DNA of 64,000 bases from Roseivivax halotolerans (GTDB lineage: Bacteria > Pseudomonadota > Alphaproteobacteria > Rhodobacterales > Rhodobacteraceae): assembly GCF_900115815.1 (NCBI RefSeq), contig NZ_FOXV01000007.1:163249-227248 (forward strand). Direction: 5' to 3'. Of this stretch, positions 25,028-33,967 are shown piece after piece (within the stretch, counting starts at the first letter, position 1; every line of letters starts with the position of its first letter). A program made the position numbers and the translations under genes. The notes below the pieces were generated by a model. That model saw nothing but the letters and a program-made list of their open reading frames with translations, did no database searches and was not told where the DNA came from.

Positions 25028-26533
25028 TTACTTCTTCTTGCCGAAGCCCGACATACCCGGTGGCAGACTGCCGCCGCCCATACCGGGGAAGCCGCCCTTG
25101 CCGCCCATCGCCTTCGCGGCCGCTTCGAGCTGCTTGGGATCCATCTTGGACGGGTCCATGCCCTCGGGCATGCCGCCGCCCTTGCCGAACATGCCGGACA
25201 TGGCTTGTTTGAGCATGCCGCCTTTGCCCATCTTGCCCATCTTCTTCATCATGTCGCCCATCTGGCGCTGCATCTTCAGAAGCTTGTTGAGGTCAGAGAC
25301 TTCGAGGCCCGACCCTGCCGCGATGCGCTTTTTCCGGGACGCCTGGAGGAGCGCGGGATTGGCGCGTTCCTTCTTCGTCATGGAGTTGATGAGCGCGATC
25401 TGCTGCCGCAGGATCGAATCGTCCATGCCGCTCTCGTCGAGCTGCTTGGCCATCTTCGCGGCACCCGGCATCATCTGGAGCATGGCGCCCATGCCGCCCA
25501 TCTTCTGCATCTGTTCGAGCTGCATCTTGAGGTCGTTCATGTTGAACTGACCTTTCTGAAAGCGCTTCATCATGCGCTCGGCCTGCTCGGCCTCGAGCGT
25601 CTGCTGCGCCTTCTCGACGAGAGCGACGATATCGCCCATGCCGAGGATGCGGCCCGCGACGCGCTCGGGCTCGAAGGTTTCGAGCGCGTCCATCTTCTCG
25701 CCGAGGCCGACGAACTTGATCGGTTTGCCGGTCACGGCGCGCATCGAAAGCGCCGCACCGCCGCGCCCGTCGCCGTCCATCCGCGTCAGCACCACGCCCG
25801 AGATGCCGATGCGTTCGTCGAAATTCTCGGCGGTGTTGACGGCATCCTGGCCGGTCAGGCCGTCCACGACCAGCAGCGTCTCGCGCGGGTTGACCACGTC
25901 GCGGACCGCCTCGACCTGCGACATCAGCTCTTCGTCGATCGACAGGCGGCCGGCGGTGTCGAGCATGTAGACGTCATAGCCGCCGAGGCTCGCCTGAGTC
26001 TTGGCGCGCTTGGCGATGGCGACGGGATCCTCGCCCTTGACGATGGGCAGCGTGTCGACCCCGATCTGCTTGCCCAGCACTTCAAGCTGTTCCATCGCCG
26101 CGGGGCGCTGGACGTCGAGCGAGGCCATCAGGACTCTCTTGCGGTCGCGCTCGGAGAGGCGCTTGGCAAGTTTCGCGGTGGTGGTCGTCTTGCCGCCGCC
26201 CTGCAGGCCGACCATCAGGATCGGCGCGGGCGGCGTGCCGATACGCAGCTCTCCGGACTCGTCGCTGTCCCCCGCGAGCACCTGGATCAGCTCGTCGTGG
26301 ACGATCTTGACGACCTGCTGGCCGGGCGTCACCGATTTCGTCACTGCCGCGCCGGTGGCCTTCTTCTCCACCGACTTGATAAAGTTTCTCGCCACCGGCA
26401 ACGAGACGTCGGCCTCCAGGAGCGCCACGCGCACCTCGCGCAGCGCCGTCTTGACGTCCTCCTCGCTGAGCGCGCCCTGCTTTGTCAGCCGGTCGAAGAC
26501 GCCGCCCAGGCGATCTGACAGGTTCTCGAACAT
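25028..26533 (-). CDS. ffh: Signal recognition particle GTPase Ffh
   Basis: The product is 501 aa. The N domain is at 1-85, and the G domain has GLQGGGKTTTTAK at 109-121, DTAGRLSIDEEL, and TRMDGDGRGGAALS. The M domain runs from about 300 with many methionines (KMGGMGAMLQMMPGAAKM) and a Met/Gly/Lys-rich tail. Ffh with 4.5S RNA delivers nascent inner membrane proteins to FtsY. The ATG for MFENLSDRLGGVFD is the only start that fits the family; a 69-codon open extension upstream looks non-coding. It heads the minus-strand GNAT-chorismate mutase-rpsP block. Confidence 0.97.
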   Translation of the reverse strand: MFENLSDRLGGVFDRLTKQGALSEEDVKTALREVRVALLEADVSLPVARNFIKSVEKKATGAAVTKSVTPGQQVVKIVHDELIQVLAGDSDESGELRIGTPPAPILMVGLQGGGKTTTTAKLAKRLSERDRKRVLMASLDVQRPAAMEQLEVLGKQIGVDTLPIVKGEDPVAIAKRAKTQASLGGYDVYMLDTAGRLSIDEELMSQVEAVRDVVNPRETLLVVDGLTGQDAVNTAENFDERIGISGVVLTRMDGDGRGGAALSMRAVTGKPIKFVGLGEKMDALETFEPERVAGRILGMGDIVALVEKAQQTLEAEQAERMMKRFQKGQFNMNDLKMQLEQMQKMGGMGAMLQMMPGAAKMAKQLDESGMDDSILRQQIALINSMTKKERANPALLQASRKKRIAAGSGLEVSDLNKLLKMQRQMGDMMKKMGKMGKGGMLKQAMSGMFGKGGGMPEGMDPSKMDPKQLEAAAKAMGGKGGFPGMGGGSLPPGMSGFGKKK

Positions 26534-26862
26534 GGGCAGATGCCCCCTTGTCTTCCGTTGATCCTCTGTCTCCGAACTTGGGGGCAGAGGCGCGCGCACG
26601 CAAACCGCTTCGAGGCTCAAACCAGTAGCGCCCCCGTGGGCGCAACGCGCTGACGGAGGGCGATCCCGGGCCGAGCCCATGGGACCGGAAGCGTTGGCAC
26701 TTCCGGAAGTTGCCGTGGCGCTTACGCGCGCGGGCCTCACGAGTCAAGCGGGGCGGGGTCCGAGGCGACGGGCTCACGCGAATGCGCCTTGCAAAATTGC
26801 ACCTTATGACGAATTTTCCGCGAAAACTGTGAAACCACGCACAAAACACGGAGCCCGCGCCA
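26534..26862. other. Divergent intergenic region between ffh and the LysR gene
   Basis: These 329 bases hold no convincing gene. They should carry the ffh promoter leftward and the LysR promoter rightward. A hairpin-forming repeat (CCGGAAG at 26685-26691 with CTTCCGG at 26700-26706) and TTTTC/GAAAA arms at 26814-26826 are visible. I looked for an SRP RNA here and saw no supporting motif. Confidence 0.6.
26789..26801. promoter_or_regulatory. Possible LysR-type operator
   Basis: TTGCAAAATTGCA, with arms TGCAA and TTGCA, fits the loose T-N11-A dyad bound by LysR regulators and lies 62 bp before the LysR start. This is a weak consensus, so the assignment is tentative. Confidence 0.3.
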
Positions 26863-27744
26863 ATGGAAAACTGGGACGAGGTCCGCACGGCCTTTCAGGT
26901 TGCGCGCATGGGGACGGTGTCGGGCGCGGCGGATGCGCTCGGCGTGCACCATGCAACGGTGATCCGGCATATCGACGCGCTCGAAGGCCGGCTTGGCGTG
27001 AAGCTGTTCCAACGGCACGCGCGCGGGTACACGCCGACCGAGGCCGGTCAGGATCTGTTGCGCGTCGCACAATCGACCGATGAGCAATTCCAGCAGCTCT
27101 CGAGCCGGATCAAGGGTCAGGGCTCGGAAGTGTCGGGCGAACTCGTGGTGACTTCGCTCATCAATTTCTCACCGCTTCTCGTGCCGGCCATCGCGTCCTT
27201 CCAGACCGCCCATCCCGAAGTGACGGTGCGCTACCTGACCGATGATCGGGTGTTCCGGCTCGAATACGGCGAAGCGCATGTCGCATTGCGCGCCGGGCCG
27301 AAGCCCGACGAGCCGGACAATGTCGTGCAATCGTTCATGAAGGCGTATGTCGCGCTTTATGCCTCGCAATCCTATGTCGAGACGCACGGGCGGCCCACGA
27401 CGTCCGAAGAGCTGCTCGAGCACCGCTTCGTCGGCCCGGACAATATCGACAACCGCGCTCCCTTTTTCCGGTGGATGAAAGAGAACATCCCGCGCGAGCG
27501 GGTCGTGTTCCGCGCTGGCGATAGCCGCGTGATCGAGCGCGCGGTGATGGATGGCGTCGGCATCGGTTTCGTCGCCGAGCGGGTCGCCGAGGTGGATGAG
27601 AACCTCGTGGAGATCATGCCCTCGCTCGAGGATTGGGTTTCGGATACCTGGCTCGTCACCCATGTGGACCTGCACCGCACCGCGAAGGTTCAAGCCTTCC
27701 TGAAGCACCTCAAGGCTTACGTCGCCGAGCGCGGCCTCGCCTGA
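26863..27744 (+). CDS. LysR-family transcriptional regulator
   Basis: The product is 293 aa. The winged HTH is at about 1-60 (GTVSGAADALGVHHATVIRHIDALEGRLGVKLF), followed by the substrate-binding domain from about 90 (GELVVTSLINFSPLLVPAIASF). LysR proteins usually control a neighbouring or divergent gene with a small effector; here the divergent gene is ffh, an unlikely target, so the regulon is probably elsewhere. It ends 6 bp before the convergent ArsR gene. Confidence 0.93.
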   Translation: MENWDEVRTAFQVARMGTVSGAADALGVHHATVIRHIDALEGRLGVKLFQRHARGYTPTEAGQDLLRVAQSTDEQFQQLSSRIKGQGSEVSGELVVTSLINFSPLLVPAIASFQTAHPEVTVRYLTDDRVFRLEYGEAHVALRAGPKPDEPDNVVQSFMKAYVALYASQSYVETHGRPTTSEELLEHRFVGPDNIDNRAPFFRWMKENIPRERVVFRAGDSRVIERAVMDGVGIGFVAERVAEVDENLVEIMPSLEDWVSDTWLVTHVDLHRTAKVQAFLKHLKAYVAERGLA

Positions 27745-27750
27745 GGCAGC

Positions 27751-28095
27751 TCATTCGCCCAGGCTGGCGTCTTCGCGGATGAGTTCGGTTTCGAGAAACC
27801 GCTCGAAAGCGTCGAGGTTGATCGGCTCGATCTGACCGAAGCTCTGCATCCAGATCGCTGCCTCTCGCAATGCGCCGGGTTCGAGCTGGCACCATTTCAC
27901 CCGCCCGCGCTTCTCCTGCGTGATAAGACCGGCGCCCGCGAGGATCGCCAGGTGCTTGGAGATCGCGGCCAGCGACATCTCGAACGGCTCGGCGACATCG
28001 GTGACGGCCATGTCGTCTTCGAGCAGCATCGCAAGGATGCGGCGTCGGGTCGGATCGGCGAGTGCCGCGAAGACGAGGTCGAGATCATGCGCCAT
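27751..28095 (-). CDS. ArsR-family transcriptional regulator
   Basis: The product is 114 aa from the second ATG; an ATG four codons earlier (28107) is also possible. The winged HTH is clear: LVFAALADPTRRRILAMLLEDDMAVTDVAEPFEMSLAAISKHLAILAGAGLI, then the wing with RGRVKWCQL. The ELCVCDL metal motif of ArsR/SmtB is absent, so it is probably a metal-independent member, such as those controlling stress or lipid genes. No target is evident nearby; ArsR genes commonly repress themselves. Confidence 0.9.
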   Translation of the reverse strand: MAHDLDLVFAALADPTRRRILAMLLEDDMAVTDVAEPFEMSLAAISKHLAILAGAGLITQEKRGRVKWCQLEPGALREAAIWMQSFGQIEPINLDAFERFLETELIREDASLGE

Positions 28096-28291
28096 GACCC
28101 GGCACATGGGCGCGAAACGCAGGTCCGGTCAAGCGGCTGCCGCGCCATAGTCAACTTGCCGGTTGAATATGGCTTTCGGGCCGCATTGCACGCTCGAAGG
28201 CGCTTGAAGGTCCTGAGCCACAGCGCCGAGCCCTCATGGAATATAATGAAATCAATTGCTTGCGCGCGCCAAGCCTGCGGCGGCCTGCCGC

Positions 28292-28320
28292 TTGACTCGG
28301 AGCCGGGCGGCGCATAGCAC
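28292..28320 (+). promoter_or_regulatory. Possible sigma-70 promoter of the atp operon
   Basis: TTGACT at 28292-28297 is followed after 17 bases by TAGCAC, about 30 bp before the atpI start. The -35 is good and the -10 poor, so this is a tentative site in the 250-bp gap between the ArsR gene and atpI. Confidence 0.3.
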
Positions 28321-28350
28321 CTTGCCAAACTCCGAACGGGGCTCGCAGAC

Positions 28351-28695
28351 GTGGAAGACCACGACAGACAGCGGCGGATGGCGGCGCTCGACGCCAAGAT
28401 CGCGGCGATGAAAGCGGCCAAAGAGCCGCCCAAGCGCCACCAGGAGGAGCATTACAGCCAGGCTCATCTCGCCTGGCGCATGGTTATCGAGCTGGTCGCG
28501 GGACTCGGGATCGGCTTCGGCATCGGATACGGGATCGACGCGGCGCTCGGGACGCGCCCCTTGTTTCTGGTGCTCTTCACATTGCTGGGTTTCGCGGCGG
28601 GCGTGAACGTGATGATCCGCTCGGCGCGCGAGATCCAGGACCAACGTCTGGCCGAAGCGGCCGAAGAGAACGAGAGGGACGAGCATGGCGACTGA
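28351..28695 (+). CDS. atpI: AtpI/AtpZ-type F0F1 ATPase accessory protein
   Basis: The product is 114 aa from a GTG start; an ATG nine codons later is an alternative. A charged N-terminal helix is followed by two membrane spans ([22 protein letters not shown] and [20 protein letters not shown]), the pattern of the AtpZ/AtpI family. It helps assemble the c-ring and may affect Mg2+ handling. It opens the F0 operon and overlaps atpB by 11 bp. Confidence 0.9.
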   Translation: MEDHDRQRRMAALDAKIAAMKAAKEPPKRHQEEHYSQAHLAWRMVIELVAGLGIGFGIGYGIDAALGTRPLFLVLFTLLGFAAGVNVMIRSAREIQDQRLAEAAEENERDEHGD

Positions 28696-29443
28696 AGCCA
28701 ATGGTGCAGAAGAAGGCGGCCTGGTCTTCCACCCGATGGATCAGTTCATCGTCTCCCCGCTGTTCGGGGACGGCGCGGTGAACATGTTCACGATCACCAA
28801 CGTAACGCTGTGGATGGCGATCACCGTTCTGGCAGTGATCGGTCTTCTGGTCGTCGGCACGAGCCGCCGCGCGATCGTGCCCTCGCGCGCCCAGTCGATC
28901 GCGGAGCTCGCCTACGGCTTCATCTACAAGATGGTCGAGGACGTGACCGGCAAGGAAGGCGTGAAGTACTTCCCCTACATCATGACGCTGTTCATGTTCA
29001 TCGTGCTGGCGAACTTCCTCGGGCTCATCCCGATGGCCTTCACCACCACCTCGCATATCGCTGTAACCGCGGTGCTCGCGATGGCGGTGTTCCTCACGGT
29101 GACGGTCCTTGGCTTCGTCATCAACGGCGCGTCGTTCCTGTCTCTGTTCTGGGTAAGCTCGGCCCCATTGGCGCTGCGGCCGGTTCTCGCGATCATCGAG
29201 ATCATCTCGTATTTCGTCCGCCCCGTCAGCCACTCCATCCGTCTTGCCGGCAACATGATGGCCGGTCACGCGGTGATCAAAGTCTTCGCGGGCTTCGCGG
29301 CAATCGCGGCGATTTCGCCGCTGTCGATCCTGGCCATCACGGCGATGTATGGCCTCGAAGTGCTGGTGTCCTTCATTCAGGCGTATGTCTTCACGATCCT
29401 GACCTGCGTCTACCTCAAGGACGCGCTTCATCCGCATCACTGA
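28685..29443 (+). CDS. atpB: F0F1 ATP synthase subunit a
   Basis: The product is 252 aa with five to six membrane helices. The essential stator arginine is in [17 protein letters not shown]. The C-terminal helix with [22 protein letters not shown] is typical. Subunit a forms the two proton half-channels beside the c-ring. It begins inside the atpI 3' end. Confidence 0.96.
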   Translation: MATEANGAEEGGLVFHPMDQFIVSPLFGDGAVNMFTITNVTLWMAITVLAVIGLLVVGTSRRAIVPSRAQSIAELAYGFIYKMVEDVTGKEGVKYFPYIMTLFMFIVLANFLGLIPMAFTTTSHIAVTAVLAMAVFLTVTVLGFVINGASFLSLFWVSSAPLALRPVLAIIEIISYFVRPVSHSIRLAGNMMAGHAVIKVFAGFAAIAAISPLSILAITAMYGLEVLVSFIQAYVFTILTCVYLKDALHPHH

Positions 29444-29507
29444 TGCTGCGGCGGGGCTTGACCCGTCCGGCGCTAATTCACGCAATTCCATCGTAAGGAG
29501 AAAGATC

Positions 29508-29744
29508 ATGGAAGGCGATATCGTTCAAATGGGTGCATTCATCGGTGCCGGTCTCGCATGCATGGGCATGGGCGGCTCGGCCATCGGTGTGGGCAACGTC
29601 GCTGGCAACTACCTTGCCGGCGCTCTGCGCAACCCCTCCGCCGCAGCGTCGCAGACCGCGACCCTCTTCATCGGCATCGCATTCGCAGAAGCGCTGGGCA
29701 TCTTCTCGTTCCTCGTCGCTCTGCTGCTGATGTTCGCCGTCTAA
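29508..29744 (+). CDS. atpE: F0F1 ATP synthase subunit c
   Basis: The product is 78 aa with two hydrophobic helices joined by the polar loop around ALRNPSAAA. The proton-carrying carboxylate is Glu in [13 protein letters not shown] strong ribosome site (AAGGAGAAAGATC) precedes it, in keeping with the high copy number of c in the ring. Confidence 0.97.
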   Translation: MEGDIVQMGAFIGAGLACMGMGGSAIGVGNVAGNYLAGALRNPSAAASQTATLFIGIAFAEALGIFSFLVALLLMFAV

Positions 29745-29835
29745 GACACGGGCCTAACAATCCTTACGCGACGGGCGGGACCGGACCCTTTTCGGCCCGC
29801 CCGCTGATTGATTGAGAAGCCTGACGGAGGGCGCA

Positions 29836-30384
29836 ATGGCGACCGAAACAACTGCCGCAGCCGGCGAAGGGCTTGCAACCAGCCCCGAGACCGCGCCGGG
29901 CATGCCGCAGCTCGATTTCTCGACCTTCGGCAACCAGATTTTCTGGCTGATCGTCACGCTTGTCGTGATCTATTTCATCCTGTCGCGCATCGCGCTGCCG
30001 CGCATCGCGGCTGTCCTCGCTGAGCGTCAGGGGACGATCACCAACGACCTCGCCAAGGCGGAAGACCTGAAGAAACAGGCAGCCGAGGCGGAAGAGGCCT
30101 ATGAGAAGGCTCTCGCCGACGCACGCGCCGAGGCGCAGAAGATCGCGGATCAGACCCGCGAGGAGATCAAGGGACAGGTCGCTGAGGCTCAAGCCAAGGC
30201 CGACGCCGAGATCGCCGCCAAGACGGCTGAATCGACGAAGCAGATCGAAGAGATCCGCGCGTCGGCACTGTCGAATGTCGAAGCCGTCGCCAAAGACACC
30301 GCCGCCGCTCTCGTGGCTGCGCTGGGCGTCTCGGCGAACCAGGGCGAAATCGACAAGGCTGTCGACGACCGGATCAAGGGGTGA
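29836..30384 (+). CDS. atpF': F0F1 ATP synthase subunit b' (second b-type stator)
   Basis: The product is 182 aa. One membrane span ([20 protein letters not shown]) follows a 35-residue N-terminal tail, and the rest is a long Ala/Glu/Lys coiled coil. Paired unlike b subunits are typical of photosynthetic bacteria, plastids and many alphaproteobacteria. GGAGG lies five bases before the ATG. It runs into atpF: its TGA overlaps a GTG, and the real atpF ATG is 5 bp beyond the stop. Confidence 0.94.
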   Translation: MATETTAAAGEGLATSPETAPGMPQLDFSTFGNQIFWLIVTLVVIYFILSRIALPRIAAVLAERQGTITNDLAKAEDLKKQAAEAEEAYEKALADARAEAQKIADQTREEIKGQVAEAQAKADAEIAAKTAESTKQIEEIRASALSNVEAVAKDTAAALVAALGVSANQGEIDKAVDDRIKG

Positions 30385-30389
30385 GCGCG

Positions 30390-30953
30390 ATGAAGAAACT
30401 GCTGACACTCACCGCAACCGCCAGCGTGATCGCGACTCCCTCCTTCGCGGCGGGTGACGTGTTCTTCTCGCTGTCGAACACCGATTTCGTGGTGCTTCTG
30501 GCATTCCTCGTGTTCCTTGGCGTGCTCGTCTACTTCAAGGTGCCGGGCATGTTGGGCAAAATGCTCGACGACCGGGCGTCCGGCATCCAGTCCGAGCTCG
30601 ACGAAGCCCGCGGTATCCGCGAGGAAGCGCAGAGCCTTCTGGCCAGCTACGAGCGCAAGCAGCGCGAAGTGCAGGAACAGGCCGATCGCATCGTCGCAAA
30701 GGCGCGCGAAGACGCGAAGGCCAATGCGGAACAAGCGAAAGAAGACCTGCAACGCTCCATCGAGCGCCGCATCGCTGCCGCTGAAGACCAGATCGCCTCG
30801 GCGGAAAGCCAGGCCGTCAAGGAAGTCCGCGACCGCGCCATCGTCGTGGCCACTGCCGCTGCACGGGAAGTGGTGGCGAAAGAACTCGGCGCGAAGGACA
30901 AGGCCAAGCTCGTCGATCAGTCCATCGACACGGTCGGTGCTAAGCTGCACTGA
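30390..30953 (+). CDS. atpF: F0F1 ATP synthase subunit b
   Basis: The product is 187 aa. It begins MKKLLTLTATASVIATPSFA, which resembles a cleavable signal peptide, then a membrane span (FVVLLAFLVFLGVLVYF) and a long charged coiled coil. This signal-like start occurs in other Rhodobacterales b subunits. AAGGGG lies eight bases before the ATG; a GTG three codons earlier is possible. It is the last gene before a strong terminator, and the F1 genes atpHAGDC are not nearby. Confidence 0.94.
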   Translation: MKKLLTLTATASVIATPSFAAGDVFFSLSNTDFVVLLAFLVFLGVLVYFKVPGMLGKMLDDRASGIQSELDEARGIREEAQSLLASYERKQREVQEQADRIVAKAREDAKANAEQAKEDLQRSIERRIAAAEDQIASAESQAVKEVRDRAIVVATAAAREVVAKELGAKDKAKLVDQSIDTVGAKLH

Positions 30954-30976
30954 GGCGTTTGAAGGCAACCAACTAG

Positions 30977-31010
30977 AAAGACCCGGAGCGTCTGCTCCGG
31001 GTCTTTTTGT
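30977..31010 (+). terminator. Rho-independent terminator of the atp operon
   Basis: AAAGACCCGGAGC and its exact complement form a 13-bp stem with loop GTCT, and the last Ts run on to TTTTTGTTT. It lies 23 bp after atpF. On the other strand the stem is followed by CTAG, with its own three Ts, so it may also serve alkB. Confidence 0.93.
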
Positions 31011-31049
31011 TTGTGTCAGGTGGTGAGCTTGCGGAGAAACGCAAATTCT

Positions 31050-32213
31050 TCAACGCGGCATCGGCGTTGCGTGCTTGTTATAGGCCGACCAGTCTTCGAC
31101 ATGGGGATAGAACTTTTTGCGCCAAGCACGGACGCGGGGGTTCATCACGCGTCGCCAGACCGGCGGCACCATCGCCGCCATCGTCATCACCGGATAGCCA
31201 TAGGGCAGCTGCGGGGCCTCATCCTCGTCGTAATTCTGAAGAAGCGGGAAGCGGCGGTCGGGTTTGTAATGGTGGTCCGAATGGCGTTGCAGATTGATGA
31301 GCAGCCAGTTCGACGCCTTCTGTGCGGCATTCCAGGAATGGCGCGGCTTCACGTGCTCGTATTTGCCGTCGCCCAGGTGTTCACGCGTGAGACCGTAATG
31401 CTCCACGTAATTCACTAGCTCGAGCTGCCAGATAGCTACGCCGGCCTGCAGCAGGAACAGGCCAAGACCGGCCCATCCCCCGAGACCGACAGCGAGAAGA
31501 AGGAACCCTGCCTGCAGCCCCCAATACTGCCAGAAGGGATTGCGGTGGTGTGTCCATGGTAGGCCCTTCCGTGCGAGCATCGCGCGTTCGGCCTCGAAGG
31601 CCGATGTGAGCGATTGCCAGAGAACGCGCGGATAGAAACGGTGAAATCCCTCGTTGTAACGCGCAGTCACCGGATCGCGGGGCGTGCCCACGTAGCGGTG
31701 ATGGACGTGCAGATGCTCGGATCGGAAATGCGAGTAGAGCACCGATGCCAGGAGGATGTCGCCCAAGAGGCGCTCCCACTTGTTCTTCTGATGCATCAGC
31801 TCATGCGAGTAGTTGATCCCGATCGTGCCCGACACGACGCCCATGCCGAAGAAGATCCAGATCTTCTCCGCGGTGCCGAGATGGCTCGCATCGGGCACAT
31901 AGGCGAGAAGCGCCACCAAGGTCGCAAGCTGGACGGGCAGCCAGATCAGCGTGACGAGGCGATACCAGAACAGCTGGTTTTCTTCCGTCTCGGGATCCGC
32001 ATTGTCGATATTCACGCCGAGCGCTGCATCGAGCGCGGAGAACAGGTACCACGTCATCAGCGGGGTCAGTGCGATCCACCAGCCGCCCAGCATGACGCCG
32101 AGCCACAGTACCGGAATGAGCGCGAGTGACATCCAGAAGGGCAGGGCCGCCGAGAGGCGCGAGACCTTGTCTGGCGAAAGGAACGGACGTTGCGACAGAG
32201 AACCGTCAGCCAT
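31050..32213 (-). CDS. alkB: Membrane-bound alkane 1-monooxygenase AlkB
   Basis: The product is 387 aa with about six membrane helices. Histidine boxes for the di-iron site are NYSHELMHQK, SEHLHVHHRYVGTPRDP and LQRHSDHHYKP, plus the AlkB-specific NYVEHYGL. The enzyme hydroxylates terminal carbons of medium-chain alkanes with O2 and electrons from rubredoxin. The second box lacks the glycine of the usual EHxxGHH, seen in a marine alphaproteobacterial branch. No rubredoxin gene is adjacent. It is a single gene converging on the atp operon. Confidence 0.93.
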   Translation of the reverse strand: MADGSLSQRPFLSPDKVSRLSAALPFWMSLALIPVLWLGVMLGGWWIALTPLMTWYLFSALDAALGVNIDNADPETEENQLFWYRLVTLIWLPVQLATLVALLAYVPDASHLGTAEKIWIFFGMGVVSGTIGINYSHELMHQKNKWERLLGDILLASVLYSHFRSEHLHVHHRYVGTPRDPVTARYNEGFHRFYPRVLWQSLTSAFEAERAMLARKGLPWTHHRNPFWQYWGLQAGFLLLAVGLGGWAGLGLFLLQAGVAIWQLELVNYVEHYGLTREHLGDGKYEHVKPRHSWNAAQKASNWLLINLQRHSDHHYKPDRRFPLLQNYDEDEAPQLPYGYPVMTMAAMVPPVWRRVMNPRVRAWRKKFYPHVEDWSAYNKHATPMPR

Positions 32214-32284
32214 TTGAGACCTTTGACCTTGCTCGATTTTGCCCGGCAGGATACGCGCCCCGCCCTGTCTCGCAAGAGGTCAGA

Positions 32285-33343
32285 TCAGCGCGGGCGGGCG
32301 AGATCGAAAGCCTTTCGCATGAGCGTCGGCAAATCGGCCGGACGGAACTCTTCTGCCGCAACGAATGCGCCGCGTTCCGGCGCGCGATCCATCGGCACGA
32401 GCGCGGTCTTGAGCGTCAGGCGCAGGTGGAAATGAGTGAAGGTGTGCCGCGCTTCCTCGGGCAGCGTCTTCCATTCGGCGCGGATCGGCGGTGCTTCGGC
32501 CGGGGCCGGCTCGCTCGTGTCGACCCAATCGGTGCCAGGCCAGCCCAGCATTCCGCCGAGAAGTCCGGTTTCGGGCCGGGTCTCCAGAAGCCACGCCCCG
32601 TCCACCCGGCGGACAAGGTAGGCGGTTCCTTGGCGTATGGGCTTGCGCTTTTTCGGCGCCTTTTTCGGCAGCTCGGCTTGCGTGCCCGCCGCCCATGCCG
32701 CGCAGGCGGGCCGCCAGGGGCAAAGCCCGCAGGCCGGATTGCGCGGCGTGCAGATCGTTGCGCCAAGATCCATCACCGCCTGCGCGTAATCGCCCGGCCG
32801 GCCGGTCGGTGTCAGCGCCTCGGCATGTTCGGTCAGGATCTTCTTCGATTGCGGCAGCGGCATGTGTTCGTCATGAAGCCGTGCCATCACGCGCTCGACA
32901 TTACCGTCCACGACCGTTTCGGGGCGGTCGAAAGCGATCGCGGCGACGGCGGAGGCCGTGTAGGGTCCGATCCCCGGTAGCGCCATCAGCCCGGCATGGG
33001 TATCGGGAAAGACGCCGCCGTGCTCTTCCGCCACCGCCCGCGCGCATTTGAGAAGGTTCCGCGCCCGTGCGTAGTAGCCAAGTCCCGCCCAGGCCGCCAT
33101 GACCTCTGCATCCTCTGCCGCGGCAAGGTCGGTCACGCGCGGCCAGCGCTCGGTGAAGGCAAGAAAATAGGATTTCACCGCCGCGACCGTGGTCTGCTGC
33201 AGCATCACCTCGGAGAGCCAGACGCGATAGGGATCGGGCCGCACGCCGTCCGCCCGTGCCTTCGGACCGACGCGCCACGGCATCTGCCGGGCATGGCGGT
33301 CATACCAGGAGAGCAGCGCGTTGGGGTCGGCGGTCTCACGCAC
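32285..33343 (-). CDS. mutY: A/G-specific adenine DNA glycosylase
   Basis: The product is 352 aa. The N-terminal part has WLSEVMLQQTTVAAV with the catalytic Glu, HhH motif LPGIGPYTASAVAAIAF with VVDGNVERV, and the iron-sulfur loop C-x6-C-x2-C-x5-C in CTPRNPACGLCPWRPAC. The C-terminal Nudix-like domain (TFTHFHLRLTLKTA) reads 8-oxoG. MutY removes adenine opposite 8-oxoG. The start is GTG with AGAGGAG eight bases upstream. It is divergent from the DciA-like gene. Confidence 0.95.
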   Translation of the reverse strand: MRETADPNALLSWYDRHARQMPWRVGPKARADGVRPDPYRVWLSEVMLQQTTVAAVKSYFLAFTERWPRVTDLAAAEDAEVMAAWAGLGYYARARNLLKCARAVAEEHGGVFPDTHAGLMALPGIGPYTASAVAAIAFDRPETVVDGNVERVMARLHDEHMPLPQSKKILTEHAEALTPTGRPGDYAQAVMDLGATICTPRNPACGLCPWRPACAAWAAGTQAELPKKAPKKRKPIRQGTAYLVRRVDGAWLLETRPETGLLGGMLGWPGTDWVDTSEPAPAEAPPIRAEWKTLPEEARHTFTHFHLRLTLKTALVPMDRAPERGAFVAAEEFRPADLPTLMRKAFDLARPR

Positions 33344-33433
33344 GGATCACACTCCTCTGATCGCGGGGCTGTCGCGCGGGGTGGTGCTCGCGCTGCGGCT
33401 GACTAGTATATGCGCCAGAAGGAGAGTCCAACC

Positions 33434-33946
33434 ATGGCGCGACATCAGGGCAGCACGCGCGGCTTTCAACAAACCGCGAGCCTCCTCAAGAGCCGGATCC
33501 GCAAGGCATCCGAGACGCGCGGCTTCGCGCAATCGCGCCTCCTGACCCATTGGGAGGAGATCGCAGGCCCCGATACCGCCCGCATCGCCCGACCCGTCGA
33601 GGTCAGCTATTCGCGGGGCGGCATGGGGGCGACGCTGGTTCTGCTCACGACCGGTGCGAACGCGCCGCAACTCGAGATGCAGAAAGAGCGGATCCGCGCC
33701 CGCGTGAACCAGGTCTACGGCTACAACGCGATCCAGAAGATCCGCGTGACGCAGACCGCGCCGACAGGGTTCGCCGAAGGGCAAGTGGCCTTCACACCCG
33801 CACCGAAGGCCGCACCCGCGGAGCCAACTCCCGAGGTGCGGCAGGCAGCGCGGCGAACCGCCGAGGATGTCGGCGATGACGGGCTCAGGGTTGCGCTTGA
33901 AACGCTGGCAACCAACGTTCTATCCCGAAACAGACATTCGGACTGA
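33434..33946 (+). CDS. DUF721 (DciA-like) protein
   Basis: The product is 170 aa. The N-terminal 100 residues (GFAQSRLLTHWEEIAGPDTARIARPVEV, and the strand rich GATLVLLTTGANAPQLEMQ) match DUF721, the family of DciA, which loads replicative DnaB helicase in bacteria that lack DnaC/DnaI. The C-terminal half is Ala/Pro-rich, likely a flexible arm. AAGGAG lies ten bases before the ATG. Whether it loads helicase here is inference from the family. Confidence 0.85.
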   Translation: MARHQGSTRGFQQTASLLKSRIRKASETRGFAQSRLLTHWEEIAGPDTARIARPVEVSYSRGGMGATLVLLTTGANAPQLEMQKERIRARVNQVYGYNAIQKIRVTQTAPTGFAEGQVAFTPAPKAAPAEPTPEVRQAARRTAEDVGDDGLRVALETLATNVLSRNRHSD

Positions 33947-33967
33947 AGATCCGGCAGGCAAAAGGTG

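Noticed and set aside
26534..26862. SRP RNA gene next to ffh
   Set aside because: The conserved 4.5S RNA tip sequence is not seen in this gap, and the hairpins present are too small.
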